Translations under genes and position numbers: made by a program
Shown: one piece after another, positions 1 to 8,051 of the stretch
Layout: every line of letters starts with the position of its first letter
Numbering within the stretch: the stretch's first letter is position 1
The notes under the pieces: model-generated
The model's input: the letters and a program-made list of their open reading frames with translations, nothing else
Told to the model about the DNA's origin: nothing
The model's database searches: none
IMG/VR virus record: IMGVR_UViG_3300048586_000134
Location: 1 to 25,702 of that record
Direction: 5' to 3' (one strand)
DNA: 25,702 nucleotides
From: a virus

Positions 1-1508
1 ATCAAGTCATTGAGCAATTAGCCTTTACCTTTCCGACATGGTTCTTCGAGGTGCTGTGTTCCTATCACGGCTCTCCCCTTGTCCTCGAACCGTTCCAAGT
101 CAAATACCTCCTAGACGAGTCGCTTTTCCGAATCGTTCTGAAAACACGTCAGGCGGGTGGTTCCTTTCAGTTGTCGATGTCGAAATTCTACAAGGCATAC
201 ATGAATCCGAACTTCCGCTGCGATATCGTTTCTACAACTCTATCAGAAGCGACCGACAAAATCAAGTACATCCGCGACCTTTATGAATCCCTTCCAGCAA
301 GATACCAGATTCCGCTCGAAGTTAACAACGCCCTTTCGATTGGCTTTCACAAGGGCGCAAAACTGAGCATCGTGCGTTCAGTCGCAGCGACAGGCACTTC
401 TGTTCGTGGTGGTCGTAAGGAACTCGCCTTTGACGAGTTTGCACACGTTGCTGGCGCAGAAGACCTCTTCTTCTCCGCGCTTCCTGCAATCATCCGCAGT
501 CAGAATCTTGGCGTTGACATTATCTCTACTCCACGCGGCGATCTGAACCTCTTCGCAAAAATCTGGAACAATGAACTTGATCCCTTTACAAATGAGCGTC
601 CATTTGACATGTTCTCTCGACATAAGTTCCTCTGGATGGATGTTCCTTCGTTCACCGTTGATTACGATGCAGCACAAAAGGCATGGTATCAGGAGTACGA
701 AGAGAACATGGACATGATGGAGGAGATGGTTGCTCGATTCGCATCCCCGAAGCTGAAGCTCATCATGATGCAGAACCCTTGGGAATGGTTCCTTCAGGAG
801 TTCTGTGGTGTCTTCCTCTCCGAACTGGATGCGTTCTTCCCGCAAGAACTGATTGACAAGTGTTTGCGCGGTGAGGTTGCCAAGGTTGAAGATCAGGAAG
901 AAGAAGCGCTTGAGCGTTGGAATCTGACTGAAGGACGACCGAAGGAATCAATGCACAATCAGGTCTACATGGGAATCGACTTTGGTGAGTCGTCTGAGAC
1001 GACTGACAAGACCTCCATTCAGGTACTTGAGTACGATGCGGCATCAGGGAGATACCTGCATCGATTTGGAGAGACGTTGAACAAACGACAACACCCTGAC
1101 TTCCCTGCACAGGCAGCTTATATAGGTCAGGTTGCAAAGGCAATGAAGGTCAATCGTATCTATGCCGACGAGACAGGTCTCGGACGCGGCATTGTTCCCC
1201 TGCTTAGACGCGATTTGACCTCAGTAAACATCGAAGGCGTCAATTTTAACCCCTCTTCGAAAGAAGATATGGTGATGGGACTTAAAACTTTGATGGAACA
1301 GGGAAACCTTTTGCTCCCTCAACGTGATATTCAATTGCAGGGACAAATTCGCAACATCAAACGCGAAATCTCCCCTGCTGGCACCACACGTTACAGTGGT
1401 AAACCACATGATGACATGTTTTGGGCTTTGGCGCTCGCAGCGAGAGGTGGACGACATACGAAATTCGCAATCTACCAACTTGGTTCTCGTTCGCCATTCG
1501 GGAGGTAA
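1..1508 (+). CDS. terL: Terminase large subunit (5' end outside window)
   Basis: ATPase-nuclease motor that pumps DNA through the portal and cuts concatemers. The frame is open from base 3 to the TAA at 1506, so the GTG at 51 is only an internal codon and the true start lies upstream of the window. A Walker A-like loop reads TRQAGGS (about 147-167). The Walker B-type acidic pair is in LAFDEF (about 423-440), and a coupling motif STPRG lies at about 525-539. The C-terminal RNase H-like nuclease shows GIDFG (first Asp, 978-980), ADETGLGRG (Asp at 1167) and HDDMFWA (Asp pair 1410-1415), the expected acidic metal-binding set. The gene ends 3 nt before portal, and the portal ribosome binding site overlaps its last codons. 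The small subunit is not in the window and should lie upstream. The identification rests on the full motif series and on position. Confidence 0.95.
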   Translation, partial: QVIEQLAFTFPTWFFEVLCSYHGSPLVLEPFQVKYLLDESLFRIVLKTRQAGGSFQLSMSKFYKAYMNPNFRCDIVSTTLSEATDKIKYIRDLYESLPARYQIPLEVNNALSIGFHKGAKLSIVRSVAATGTSVRGGRKELAFDEFAHVAGAEDLFFSALPAIIRSQNLGVDIISTPRGDLNLFAKIWNNELDPFTNERPFDMFSRHKFLWMDVPSFTVDYDAAQKAWYQEYEENMDMMEEMVARFASPKLKLIMMQNPWEWFLQEFCGVFLSELDAFFPQELIDKCLRGEVAKVEDQEEEALERWNLTEGRPKESMHNQVYMGIDFGESSETTDKTSIQVLEYDAASGRYLHRFGETLNKRQHPDFPAQAAYIGQVAKAMKVNRIYADETGLGRGIVPLLRRDLTSVNIEGVNFNPSSKEDMVMGLKTLMEQGNLLLPQRDIQLQGQIRNIKREISPAGTTRYSGKPHDDMFWALALAARGGRHTKFAIYQLGSRSPFGR

Positions 1509-1511
1509 CAC

Positions 1512-3233
1512 ATGACAGATATCTTTCTGCCGAATGGTCAGTTGGCTGAGAAGGCGCTAATACAACCAGAGGGTAAAGCCAAGATTACAGGCATGACCCC
1601 TTGGAAGGACACCTTCATCTCAGGACGAGATGTCAAGGGAGCGGCAATCAAGAAGGGTAAATGGAAAGACTACTATGACATGTATCGCCAGCACTCGATT
1701 GTCTACTCCGCGATCAATAAGATTGCGAAGACGGCAACGAATGTTGGATACGACTTCGTTCCTCGTGATAGCCGTTCTACGGCCAAGAACAGGGAAGTCA
1801 AGATTCTCAAGGAGTTCTTTGCGAACCAGCCCGACTTCATGGGTGAGCTTCGCAAGATTTATCACGACTTGATGATCTATGGCGATGCATATCTCTATGT
1901 CGTTCCAGACCGCCGCCGAAGACCATTTCGACTCAAGCGACTTCGACCGAAGGATATTCATATCCACGCAAAGAAAAACGGTCAAGTCATTGCCTACTAT
2001 CAAAAAGACCTCGATGACATTAATGACGACATCGTATCTTTCGAACCACACGAAATTCTGCATTTTAAGCTCGATGATCCTGACAATGACATTTACGGAC
2101 TCTCGCCGCTTGAAGCGCTGAGATGGGCGGTTGCGACCGACCTCTACGCACAACGCTTCAATGCCGCATTCTTTGAGAACAGCGGTGTCACAGGTACAAT
2201 CATCGGTGTGCGCAATGCTGATCCCGCCGAAATTGAGCGCAACCGTAAGTGGCTGTTCGAGAACTACACTGGACCAGCCGCAGCCCATAAGCCGATTATC
2301 GTTGAAGGTGAATCCATCTCCATCGATAAGGCCGTCGTTTCGCACAATGATATGGGTTTCCTTGAGGGACGCAAGTTCATCATTCTGGAAATCCTCGCCG
2401 TGCTCGACGTTCCTCCTGCAAAGATCGGTATCATGGAAAGCGCGAACCGCTCGAACTCCAAGGAACAGGACAAGTCTTTCCGTACTGAGGCAGTCAGTCC
2501 GTTACAGATTCTTGTTCAGAATGTTATTAACGACCAATTCATTCGACCAATTCTCGGTGTTGAGAACACCATCTTCATCCACTCCGAAGGTGATACCCGC
2601 GATGCTATTGAGCAGATGGATTACTACACCAAGGGTGAAGCGTGGGGTGTCTTCAACGTCAACGAAATCCGTGCGAAGCTCGGTATGGCTCCTGTTGAGG
2701 GTGGCGATATCAACGGCATCATGGCACCGACTGGATTCGTTCCGCTCGACCGTCTGAAGCTGTACTTCGAACCGCAGCAGATTCCTGACACGGCTACTGG
2801 AACGCCTGAAGACCCGCTTACGGGTGAACCCGTTCCTGGCCCGACTCCGCAATCACGCATCGCAACAGGCGCTCAGCGCGGCTCGATCAACAAGTCATAT
2901 GTTGAAGGCTCTCTGGCCCTGCAAGGTGCACTGATTAAGTTGGCACAAGCTCAACACAATCCGTCCGCTTTGACACAAGCATACACCTATCTGAACGATG
3001 CGTCAAACCTGAACGATCATCGCGTCAATCTTGCATTCGACGCGGTAGGGAAGGCGCTACGCACCGAAGATCAATTCCTGCGTCAAGGGTATTTGGATCG
3101 TGCACACGAAACGCTTTCCGTCTTCATCAAGGTTGATACCGAAGAGTTGACGGTCAAGCAAGTGCATCACGAAGATACCTTTGGCGAGCGACCAGCCGTA
3201 TTCGGTGACTTTGAGGATTATGACAATGATTGA
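1512..3233 (+). CDS. Portal protein (HK97-type family)
   Basis: Dodecameric portal at the unique capsid vertex: the DNA entry channel, terminase docking site and nucleus of head assembly. The 573-residue product has the family's usual pattern. An early HSIVYSAINKIAKT helix is followed by DLMIYGDAYLYVV, then RLKRLRPKDI, EILHFK and YGLSPLEALRWA. A long central stem/crown region contains GIMESANRSN and KSFRTEAVSPLQ. The C-terminal ~150 residues, including a Pro-rich stretch around residue 435, diverge and may form the internal barrel or crown. The start ATG follows GGAGG at 1501-1505 with good spacing. The 3' end overlaps the protease gene by 8 nt, suggesting translational coupling. Context (terminase before, protease and capsid after) fits exactly. 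Confidence 0.95.
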   Translation: MTDIFLPNGQLAEKALIQPEGKAKITGMTPWKDTFISGRDVKGAAIKKGKWKDYYDMYRQHSIVYSAINKIAKTATNVGYDFVPRDSRSTAKNREVKILKEFFANQPDFMGELRKIYHDLMIYGDAYLYVVPDRRRRPFRLKRLRPKDIHIHAKKNGQVIAYYQKDLDDINDDIVSFEPHEILHFKLDDPDNDIYGLSPLEALRWAVATDLYAQRFNAAFFENSGVTGTIIGVRNADPAEIERNRKWLFENYTGPAAAHKPIIVEGESISIDKAVVSHNDMGFLEGRKFIILEILAVLDVPPAKIGIMESANRSNSKEQDKSFRTEAVSPLQILVQNVINDQFIRPILGVENTIFIHSEGDTRDAIEQMDYYTKGEAWGVFNVNEIRAKLGMAPVEGGDINGIMAPTGFVPLDRLKLYFEPQQIPDTATGTPEDPLTGEPVPGPTPQSRIATGAQRGSINKSYVEGSLALQGALIKLAQAQHNPSALTQAYTYLNDASNLNDHRVNLAFDAVGKALRTEDQFLRQGYLDRAHETLSVFIKVDTEELTVKQVHHEDTFGERPAVFGDFEDYDND

Positions 3234-4434
3234 AGACTTTAAACTCATCATGCAAATCGATCAAGCATTCGAGAAGTCAGCCGATGACGGTTCTACCCTC
3301 CGATACATTGGAGGCCGTGCGTCAGGCACGAATCTCGACCTTGATGGAGAACGCATGGCTCAAACAGCTATCGCCGCTTTCCAAAAGGCGATTAAAGAAG
3401 GCATCACCCTCGATGATGGTTCAGTTTCGCAGATTCCTTTGCGAAGCGGCCACCGTAAGGAGTGGGATGATATTTTAGGTTGGGTTGTCGATGCTCATGT
3501 TGATGAGAGCAACGACCTCTGGATTGTCGCAGAACTGGAAGACACGGCGAAGGCTGCTGATCTGTTCACGAAACTGACGACACCTCAGAAGGCTGGACGC
3601 CCAAACCAACTCGGTTTCAGTGTAGGCGGCAAGATTCAAAAGGCAAGCCTGCTATGGGACTCTGAGCTAAAACGATCAGTGCGAACCATTGAAGATGTTG
3701 CACTGAAAGAAATTAGTGTCGTCGGACGCCCTGCGTACGCGACAGCTTACGTAGAAGCGCTCTCCAAGAGCGTCAATTGGGACGACGTAGAGCGTCCATC
3801 GAATGAGCCAGTAAAGGAGCAACCTATGACTCTTGCTGAAAGCAACGTCTCGACAGAGAGTGTCGAGGAAACCACTAAAGAGGCAACAACTGCACCTGTA
3901 GTTGAAGAGGTACAGAAGGACGAAAGTCTCGCTGATGCTGCAACGGAGGTTACGACCGAAACTGTTGTGGAAACCCCTGACTATGGAACGCAGATTGCAA
4001 CCCTGAGCGATCAGGTCAATAAGCTCACCGAGGCCGTATCTCTTCTGATCGGTCAGAGTGAGGAATCGAACAAGTCGGAAACCGTTGAGGAAGTAACGAC
4101 TGACGTTCAAAAGAGCGAAGGTAACGAGGCAACCGAGACTGACGTTGCGGAAATTGTCAAGACCGCAATCAGTGCAGCGTTCGCATCGTTTACCGAGACT
4201 GTTATTAATCCAATCAATGAGAAGCTGGATGCAACCAAGTCGGTGATCGAGGAGATTGGAGCACAAGGAATTGACAAGTCGCTATCGGTAGTGACTTCGA
4301 AAGACCCAGCTAACCCAATCGACGCGTTCATTAAGAAGTACGAGGGCGCATCGCGTGCTGACCTCTCAAGCACTGGATTTATTCGTGACATTGTGCAACT
4401 GGCGCAGCCAGGGGCACTGAACGCTGGTAATTAA
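3226..4434 (+). CDS. Prohead serine protease with C-terminal scaffold-like domain
   Basis: The N-terminal ~200 residues look like an HK97-type (S78-like) capsid maturation protease, which cleaves scaffold and other head proteins inside the prohead. Likely catalytic residues are His76 in LRSGHRKEW and Ser132 in LGFSVGG, followed by the conserved strand LKEISVVGRPAY. The C-terminal ~200 residues are different: acidic and Thr/Glu/Val-rich, with a predicted coiled-coil stretch and an ending (YEGASRADLSSTGF) resembling a capsid delta or scaffold segment. I chose ATG 3226 because GAGG at 3213-3216 is 9 nt upstream. ATG 3220 would leave only 3 nt, and an upstream TTG at 3181 lies deep inside portal. 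The gene overlaps portal by 8 nt. The capsid protein that follows lacks a long N-terminal delta domain, which suits scaffolding supplied by this gene. The third catalytic residue is not assigned. Confidence 0.88.
   Translation: MIEDFKLIMQIDQAFEKSADDGSTLRYIGGRASGTNLDLDGERMAQTAIAAFQKAIKEGITLDDGSVSQIPLRSGHRKEWDDILGWVVDAHVDESNDLWIVAELEDTAKAADLFTKLTTPQKAGRPNQLGFSVGGKIQKASLLWDSELKRSVRTIEDVALKEISVVGRPAYATAYVEALSKSVNWDDVERPSNEPVKEQPMTLAESNVSTESVEETTKEATTAPVVEEVQKDESLADAATEVTTETVVETPDYGTQIATLSDQVNKLTEAVSLLIGQSEESNKSETVEEVTTDVQKSEGNEATETDVAEIVKTAISAAFASFTETVINPINEKLDATKSVIEEIGAQGIDKSLSVVTSKDPANPIDAFIKKYEGASRADLSSTGFIRDIVQLAQPGALNAGN
3813..3819 (+). promoter_or_regulatory. Internal ribosome binding site for nested scaffold
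   Basis: AAAGGAG lies inside the protease frame, 6 nt before an in-frame ATG at 3826. It matches the strength and spacing of the best gene-start sites in the window (capsid 4439-4444, tube 8038-8043). It sits exactly at the junction between the protease domain and the acidic scaffold-like half, where an internal start would be useful. Confidence 0.7.
3826..4434 (+). CDS. Nested in-frame capsid scaffold protein (predicted)
   Basis: A 202-residue product would start at ATG 3826 (MTLAESNVSTE) in the same frame as the protease and share its stop codon. It would contain only the acidic Glu/Thr/Val-rich part, a coiled-coil-like stretch (TQIATLSDQVNKLTEAVSLL), a helical middle part and the C-terminal delta-like end. 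This mirrors phage lambda, where scaffold Nu3 is translated from inside protease gene C, and gives excess scaffold over protease. The evidence seen is the ideal ribosome binding site at 3813-3819 and its placement at a domain boundary. That the product is really made, and that it acts as scaffold, is inference. The alternative is that only the fusion is made and is cut by its own protease. Confidence 0.65.
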   Translation: MTLAESNVSTESVEETTKEATTAPVVEEVQKDESLADAATEVTTETVVETPDYGTQIATLSDQVNKLTEAVSLLIGQSEESNKSETVEEVTTDVQKSEGNEATETDVAEIVKTAISAAFASFTETVINPINEKLDATKSVIEEIGAQGIDKSLSVVTSKDPANPIDAFIKKYEGASRADLSSTGFIRDIVQLAQPGALNAGN

Positions 4435-4451
4435 TTTTAAGGAGTAACGAT

Positions 4452-5366
4452 ATGTCTACACTTCCTGAACTCGATCTTCGTAAGGCACTTGACACAGGAG
4501 CGGTTTCTACTGGTGCCGTCCTCGTGCCTGAAATCGTCAGCCCTGGTATCCGCATGTTCGTGGAGACCCGCTCGCCGCTATGGAACATTCTACCAAAGAT
4601 TGACCACGACGGCTACAGCTACAACTACAAAGAGCAGAATGGTCTTCCTGTAGGATCGTTCGGCGCTGAGCTTGCAGCACTGCCAGCAGCGCAGAACGCG
4701 ACCTACGTAGACCGCACCGTTCCGATCAAGTCTCTCTACATCCGTGGTGAGATTTCGGGACAGTTGATCGAGGCGTCCCGCACGTTCGTGAATGCGCTTG
4801 AGCGCGAAATCACCAACTCGGCGCTTGGTATGGTCCGCACAATTGAGCAGGCACTCATCGCTGGTGACAGCGGCGTTTCGTCGGTTCAGTTCGACGGTCT
4901 GGCAAAGTGGATCACCAACACCGTCTATGCAGACTCGGTTGGTGACGGTTCTGGTACTGATGGTGAGCTTTCGCTCGCGTTCCTCGACCTCCTTCTCGAC
5001 GCTCCTGCTGGTGGTGAGCCAACTCACCTCATCATGGGTAAGGCAATGACCCGCAAGCTGTGGAGTATTCTTCAGCCGCAGGTTCGTTACCTTGAGACCG
5101 AGATTGACGGTGGTTTCCGCGTACCGACCTACATGGGCCTGCCGATTGTCCGTCTCTTCGATCACGTCACTCTGCTGAACAACACCATTCTGGCATTTGA
5201 CCGCAACCTTGTCACCGTTCCTATCCTCAAGCCGATCACCTACGAAGAGCTTGCACACACTCGTGACAGCACGGACTACATGCTGAAGACCTACATGACT
5301 CTCGTCGTTGAGGGTGCATCCCGCCACCACGCGAAGCTCGTGGATGTCGATTCGACCATTGCCTAA
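4452..5366 (+). CDS. Major capsid protein (HK97 fold)
   Basis: Main shell subunit, 304 residues. It starts with the N-arm pattern of mature HK97-fold capsids (KALDTGAVSTGAVLVPEIVSP), followed by an E-loop-like region (YNYKEQNGLPVGSFGAE). It continues through a spine helix region (LEREITNSALGMVRTIEQALIAGD) and P/A-domain strands ending in TYMTLVVEGASRHHAKL. No long N-terminal delta domain is present, which agrees with a separately encoded scaffold in the gene upstream. The start follows TAAGGAG with 7 nt spacing, one of the strongest sites in the window, as expected for the most abundant virion protein. A strong hairpin lies directly after the stop. The length is at the compact end for the fold. 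The call rests on position, N-arm and the overall pattern. Confidence 0.92.
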   Translation: MSTLPELDLRKALDTGAVSTGAVLVPEIVSPGIRMFVETRSPLWNILPKIDHDGYSYNYKEQNGLPVGSFGAELAALPAAQNATYVDRTVPIKSLYIRGEISGQLIEASRTFVNALEREITNSALGMVRTIEQALIAGDSGVSSVQFDGLAKWITNTVYADSVGDGSGTDGELSLAFLDLLLDAPAGGEPTHLIMGKAMTRKLWSILQPQVRYLETEIDGGFRVPTYMGLPIVRLFDHVTLLNNTILAFDRNLVTVPILKPITYEELAHTRDSTDYMLKTYMTLVVEGASRHHAKLVDVDSTIA

Positions 5367-5372
5367 TCTAAT

Positions 5373-5394
5373 GGGAGCGGCTAACCCCGCTCCC
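5373..5394 (+). terminator. Hairpin after capsid gene (weak terminator or processing stem)
   Basis: A perfect 8-bp stem GGGAGCGG / CCGCTCCC encloses the 6-nt loop CTAACC, starting 6 nt after the capsid stop codon. The following bases (TTAGTATAAA) contain only a poor T-run, so it may be a partial terminator, an mRNA 3'-end protector or a processing site rather than a full stop. It would reduce read-through relative to capsid expression. Confidence 0.6.
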
Positions 5395-5419
5395 TTAGTA
5401 TAAAGGAGGGGAGAGAATT

Positions 5420-5692
5420 ATGCCACAATTACTGGACAAGCCCGTTCGCGTTCGACAGGTAGCCATTCCTGGCGACAAGGCGAATTGGGACGAACACTTT
5501 TATACGGGACGACTCAAGGTCATTCAAGGGGTAACGGAAACGGATAACCCGATCTGGCTAGAACATCTTCTCGCTCGTGGATTCAAAGTTATTGACGAGG
5601 AAGGGCAAGTCGTTCAGGCAGAAGCACCACAGACAGCGGAAGCGTCTGAGGAAGTCAAGAAGCCGCGTGGCCGCTCTTCCCGTAGTCGATAG
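5420..5692 (+). CDS. Small head-region protein of unknown function
   Basis: A 90-residue protein with a very strong ribosome binding site (AAAGGAGGGG at 5403-5412) and ATG at 5420. The N-terminal ~65 residues are mixed and probably beta-rich (VRVRQVAIPGDKANWDEHFY, WLEHLLARGFKVIDEEGQVV). The C-terminus is an acidic stretch followed by a basic tail, KKPRGRSSRSR. Small proteins in this position, just after the capsid gene, are often capsid-associated or minor head components. I do not recognise a family with confidence. The basic tail could touch packaged DNA or the inner capsid wall, but that is speculation. Its stop overlaps the ribosome binding site of the next gene. Confidence 0.75.
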   Translation: MPQLLDKPVRVRQVAIPGDKANWDEHFYTGRLKVIQGVTETDNPIWLEHLLARGFKVIDEEGQVVQAEAPQTAEASEEVKKPRGRSSRSR

Positions 5693-5701
5693 GAGAACAC
5701 A

Positions 5702-6463
5702 ATGACAGAAGTACAACTAGAACTGGCTCAGGCTCGTAACAAGACAAATGAAGAGCTTGCACGCGAGCATGAGTTCTATGCGGACGATTATGAGAAGAAG
5801 CGTCGTGAGAACGAGGCTGAGGCGCAGCACCTTGTTGCGACCGAAGGCGTGGATTTTTCTCTCGTCAACCGTCAGGCAAACGCGGAAAAGGCAAAGCATC
5901 ACACCGAATACGCAACTTCTTTTGAGGATGATCGACGCAAGATCGAGGATCGTGTCGTCAATGCCGCAAGCGAAGGTGGCGAGGTTGATGAGCTAGTCAA
6001 GCTCGCATCTCCTGACGAGGCAATCAACTCTGATCCGCTTCAGGAGAAGGCAGCAGCCAAGGATGGTATGCTCACGCACGATCCTGATGCTCCTGACGCT
6101 GGTAAGAAGGCGGTTATCCCGCTTGAGTACCGCGACAAGGAGAATGCGGCATTCGAGACGCTGAACGCACGCGACCGTGTTGATCTTGGCGTTGCAAAGA
6201 CCTTCCAAGAGAAGTTTGTTGACAACCCGCTTGATGAGCATGAGATGCAATTTGAGGATCAGATCGAGGGTGCGCTCCTTTCAGGATCAAACGACTGGAC
6301 TGAGAACCAAGATGTCAATCTTGTCGCAAAGCGAAATCTCGAAAAGGATGCGGAGACCTATGCTGAGAATCTTGGCGTAGACGCAGACGCAATCGAGGTA
6401 GTTGACGGCGACGACGACGAGAAGTCTACCAAGAAGACCGCAAAGAAGTCAAGCTCCAAGTAA
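5702..6463 (+). CDS. Highly charged putative head protein, unknown function
   Basis: A 253-residue hydrophilic protein starting 6 nt after AGGAG (5691-5695). The N-terminal ~100 residues are highly charged and predicted helical or coiled coil (KTNEELAREHEFYADDY, KKRRENEAEAQHL). The middle is acidic with little hydrophobic content, and the C-terminus goes from an acidic run (VVDGDDDE) to a Lys/Ser-rich tail (KKTAKKSSSK). There are no Cys-rich, membrane or catalytic motifs. Placed between capsid and connector, it is likely a virion or assembly protein; an internal or accessory scaffold-like role is possible but unproven. Its tail resembles in style the basic tail of the preceding small protein. 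The stop codon is part of the next gene's TAAGGAG site. Confidence 0.75.
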   Translation: MTEVQLELAQARNKTNEELAREHEFYADDYEKKRRENEAEAQHLVATEGVDFSLVNRQANAEKAKHHTEYATSFEDDRRKIEDRVVNAASEGGEVDELVKLASPDEAINSDPLQEKAAAKDGMLTHDPDAPDAGKKAVIPLEYRDKENAAFETLNARDRVDLGVAKTFQEKFVDNPLDEHEMQFEDQIEGALLSGSNDWTENQDVNLVAKRNLEKDAETYAENLGVDADAIEVVDGDDDEKSTKKTAKKSSSK

Positions 6464-6474
6464 GGAGATAACGC

Positions 6475-7017
6475 ATGGCAACGCCACAATTAGTAACGGT
6501 ACGAGACTTTTCAACGTCTCCCTATAGCCAGCTTGCAGACAATCTTGATACACCGCTGACCGAGATTCTGGCGAGAGCCGAATCTGCGATTCAGACCAGA
6601 CTCCGACGCAAGCTCGGCGTAACGGCGTACACTGAGCGTTTCCGTGCAACCTCTTCTACGATTTTCACGAAGCATCGCCCCATCGTTAGCGTAACCTTGT
6701 TGCGTGTTCGGTGGGGCAAATCCTTTCCGTGGGAAACGCTCGACACCTCTGACCTTCTTATTGAAAGTGAGCCTGGGTACATCGAATCTGATGTTGCATT
6801 ACGCGGCAGGGAAATCGAATTAACCTATACCGCTGGCTACGCAGAACTTCCTGAAGTGTTGCGACAAGCGATTCTGATGCAGGCTGTCATGTTTGCCTAC
6901 CAAGACCTTGAGGTTTACGGTAGCGGCGACGGTCGTACCCCTGGCATTCTTTATATGAACGATCATATCGATTCCCTGATTGCTCCATTCAAGCAGTCAT
7001 CTACGGTGTGGCACTAA
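6475..7017 (+). CDS. Head-tail connector / adaptor protein
   Basis: A 180-residue protein of the gp6/gp15-like adaptor type, which binds under the portal and closes the head after packaging. It shows a helical N-terminus with TEILARAESAIQTRLRRKLG, a beta hairpin region (RPIVSVTLLRVRW, ESDVALRGREIELTYTAGYAELP) and the typical helix LRQAILMQAVMFAYQDLEVYG. The phrase 'tYtAGYaelPevlrqAil' is a common signature of this family. The start ATG follows AAGGAG (6462-6467) with 7 nt spacing. The stop TAA shares one base with the next gene's ATG (TAATG at 7015-7019), a sign of coupled translation. The family call rests on the motif and on position. Confidence 0.8.
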   Translation: MATPQLVTVRDFSTSPYSQLADNLDTPLTEILARAESAIQTRLRRKLGVTAYTERFRATSSTIFTKHRPIVSVTLLRVRWGKSFPWETLDTSDLLIESEPGYIESDVALRGREIELTYTAGYAELPEVLRQAILMQAVMFAYQDLEVYGSGDGRTPGILYMNDHIDSLIAPFKQSSTVWH

Positions 7018-7514
7018 TGATTACCATTAAGGTCTCGCCTAAATCAATCGCGGCACTTACCCGTACCGCAACGGCAATCACCAATGCAAGGGCCGATTTG
7101 AAAGATCGTTCTGAACCGCTCAAGAAGGCCCACGACTATATGCAGAAGAGATGGGTTGAAAATATCCAGCTTCAAGGGCAGCACTATGGTGGGTTCGCTC
7201 CCCTACGACCAAATACCGTAGCGCGTCGTGGTTCTTCAAGTCCAATCCTTATCCATCGCGGCAAAATGCTGAGATGGGTAGCGGATGCAGGCGGATCAGG
7301 CAAGATTTCTCCACAGGCTGTCAATTGGGAATTTGCATTCAGCGGTAAGGGTGATGGATCACAAGCTGTTCTGCATACCACAGGCTATTTCAATGTTCCC
7401 TACCAGACCTTCGTTACCTCTCGTGTTGTGTTTGACACGAACGCGGAAGATGAAGAGAAGGTAGCGAAACTTATGGAGAGCCACATCAACACGGTTGTTC
7501 GTAAGTACTTCTAG
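7017..7514 (+). CDS. Tail completion / virion morphogenesis protein (Mu gpG-like)
   Basis: A 165-residue protein resembling the phage virion morphogenesis family (Mu gpG type), which acts at the head-tail joint or in tail completion. Characteristic features are the N-terminal helix with ARADLKDRSEPLKKAHDYMQKRWVEN, the phrase GGFAPLRPNTVARRG, LIHRGKMLR, and later an HTTGYFNVPYQTFVTSR segment. I chose ATG 7017, which overlaps the connector stop by one base, over a GTG at 7008 that would add three residues. The coupling explains the absence of a clear independent ribosome binding site. The basic N-terminal half may face the connector ring. The family assignment is by recognised pattern, and the exact role within the joint is inferred. 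Confidence 0.78.
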   Translation: MITIKVSPKSIAALTRTATAITNARADLKDRSEPLKKAHDYMQKRWVENIQLQGQHYGGFAPLRPNTVARRGSSSPILIHRGKMLRWVADAGGSGKISPQAVNWEFAFSGKGDGSQAVLHTTGYFNVPYQTFVTSRVVFDTNAEDEEKVAKLMESHINTVVRKYF

Positions 7515-7522
7515 GACAGGAT

Positions 7523-8020
7523 ATGACACAATTTACAATGGAAGATTTGCTGGTGCATCTCGAAATGGTGCTCAGCAAGCAGTTCTCACGAAGCGTAAGT
7601 AAAATCTACTTTGGCGATATCGGTGTCTACCTGCCTGAAGCATTTGGCAGTTCACGCAAGGAACAGAAGGCCGTTATCGCCCTCTCCCCAAGCTACAATC
7701 GGCCTCTGGAAGATCAGCGAAACGCGGCTGCGGAGTACCGCATCCTTGGTGTGGATATTATCACACTGGTGAACATCACACCATTCTTCAAAGCAAATCC
7801 TGAAGAGGCGTACGGCGAGCGTATGCTTGTTCGTCTCACAACTGAGATTGCACAGTTTCTTACGCAGGAAGCGAATGTCACCCTTGGTGGTGGTGTTCAG
7901 CACTCGAAAGTCGGCGCAATCGATTGGGGTTGGCAAACGAGTGACAATCAGGCGCTCCGTGGCGCATCTATCAATTTTGAGGCTCGCGTTCGCGTAGACA
8001 GACAACTCTTGCAACGCTAG
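7523..8020 (+). CDS. Tail terminator protein (probable)
   Basis: A 165-residue protein in the position where siphophages encode the tail terminator, the hexameric ring that ends tube growth and joins the tail to the head. It has an N-terminal helix (MEDLLVHLEMVLSKQF), a long beta-rich middle (YRILGVDIITLVNITPFF) and a second helix (ERMLVRLTTEIAQFLTQE). A C-terminal strand block ends in GASINFEARVRVDRQL, consistent with an alpha/beta fold of the gpU type. The ribosome binding site is modest (AGGA at 7513-7516, overlapping the previous stop). No sequence motif is decisive, so the call depends largely on gene order between the Mu gpG-like gene and the tube gene. Confidence 0.7.
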   Translation: MTQFTMEDLLVHLEMVLSKQFSRSVSKIYFGDIGVYLPEAFGSSRKEQKAVIALSPSYNRPLEDQRNAAAEYRILGVDIITLVNITPFFKANPEEAYGERMLVRLTTEIAQFLTQEANVTLGGGVQHSKVGAIDWGWQTSDNQALRGASINFEARVRVDRQLLQR

Positions 8021-8051
8021 CTCTTTCTTCTACTCATAAGGAGTAACCCAC

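Noticed and set aside
51-1508. GTG at 51 as the terminase start
   Set aside because: The same frame is open and protein-like (TFPTWFFEVLCSYHG) back to base 3, so the gene continues from outside the window.
1620-2345. Minus-strand ORF opposite the portal gene, and similar ones at 4590-5330, 20438-21127 and 23417-24229
   Set aside because: All lie fully within strong + strand genes, have no start signals and show no recognisable protein pattern.
3181-4434. TTG at 3181 as the protease start
   Set aside because: It lies deep in portal with no ribosome binding site. ATG 3226 (or 3220) follows GAGG and gives the normal small overlap.
7008-7514. GTG at 7008 as start of the tail-completion gene
   Set aside because: ATG 7017 forms the TAATG junction with the connector stop, and the GTG has no clear ribosome binding site.
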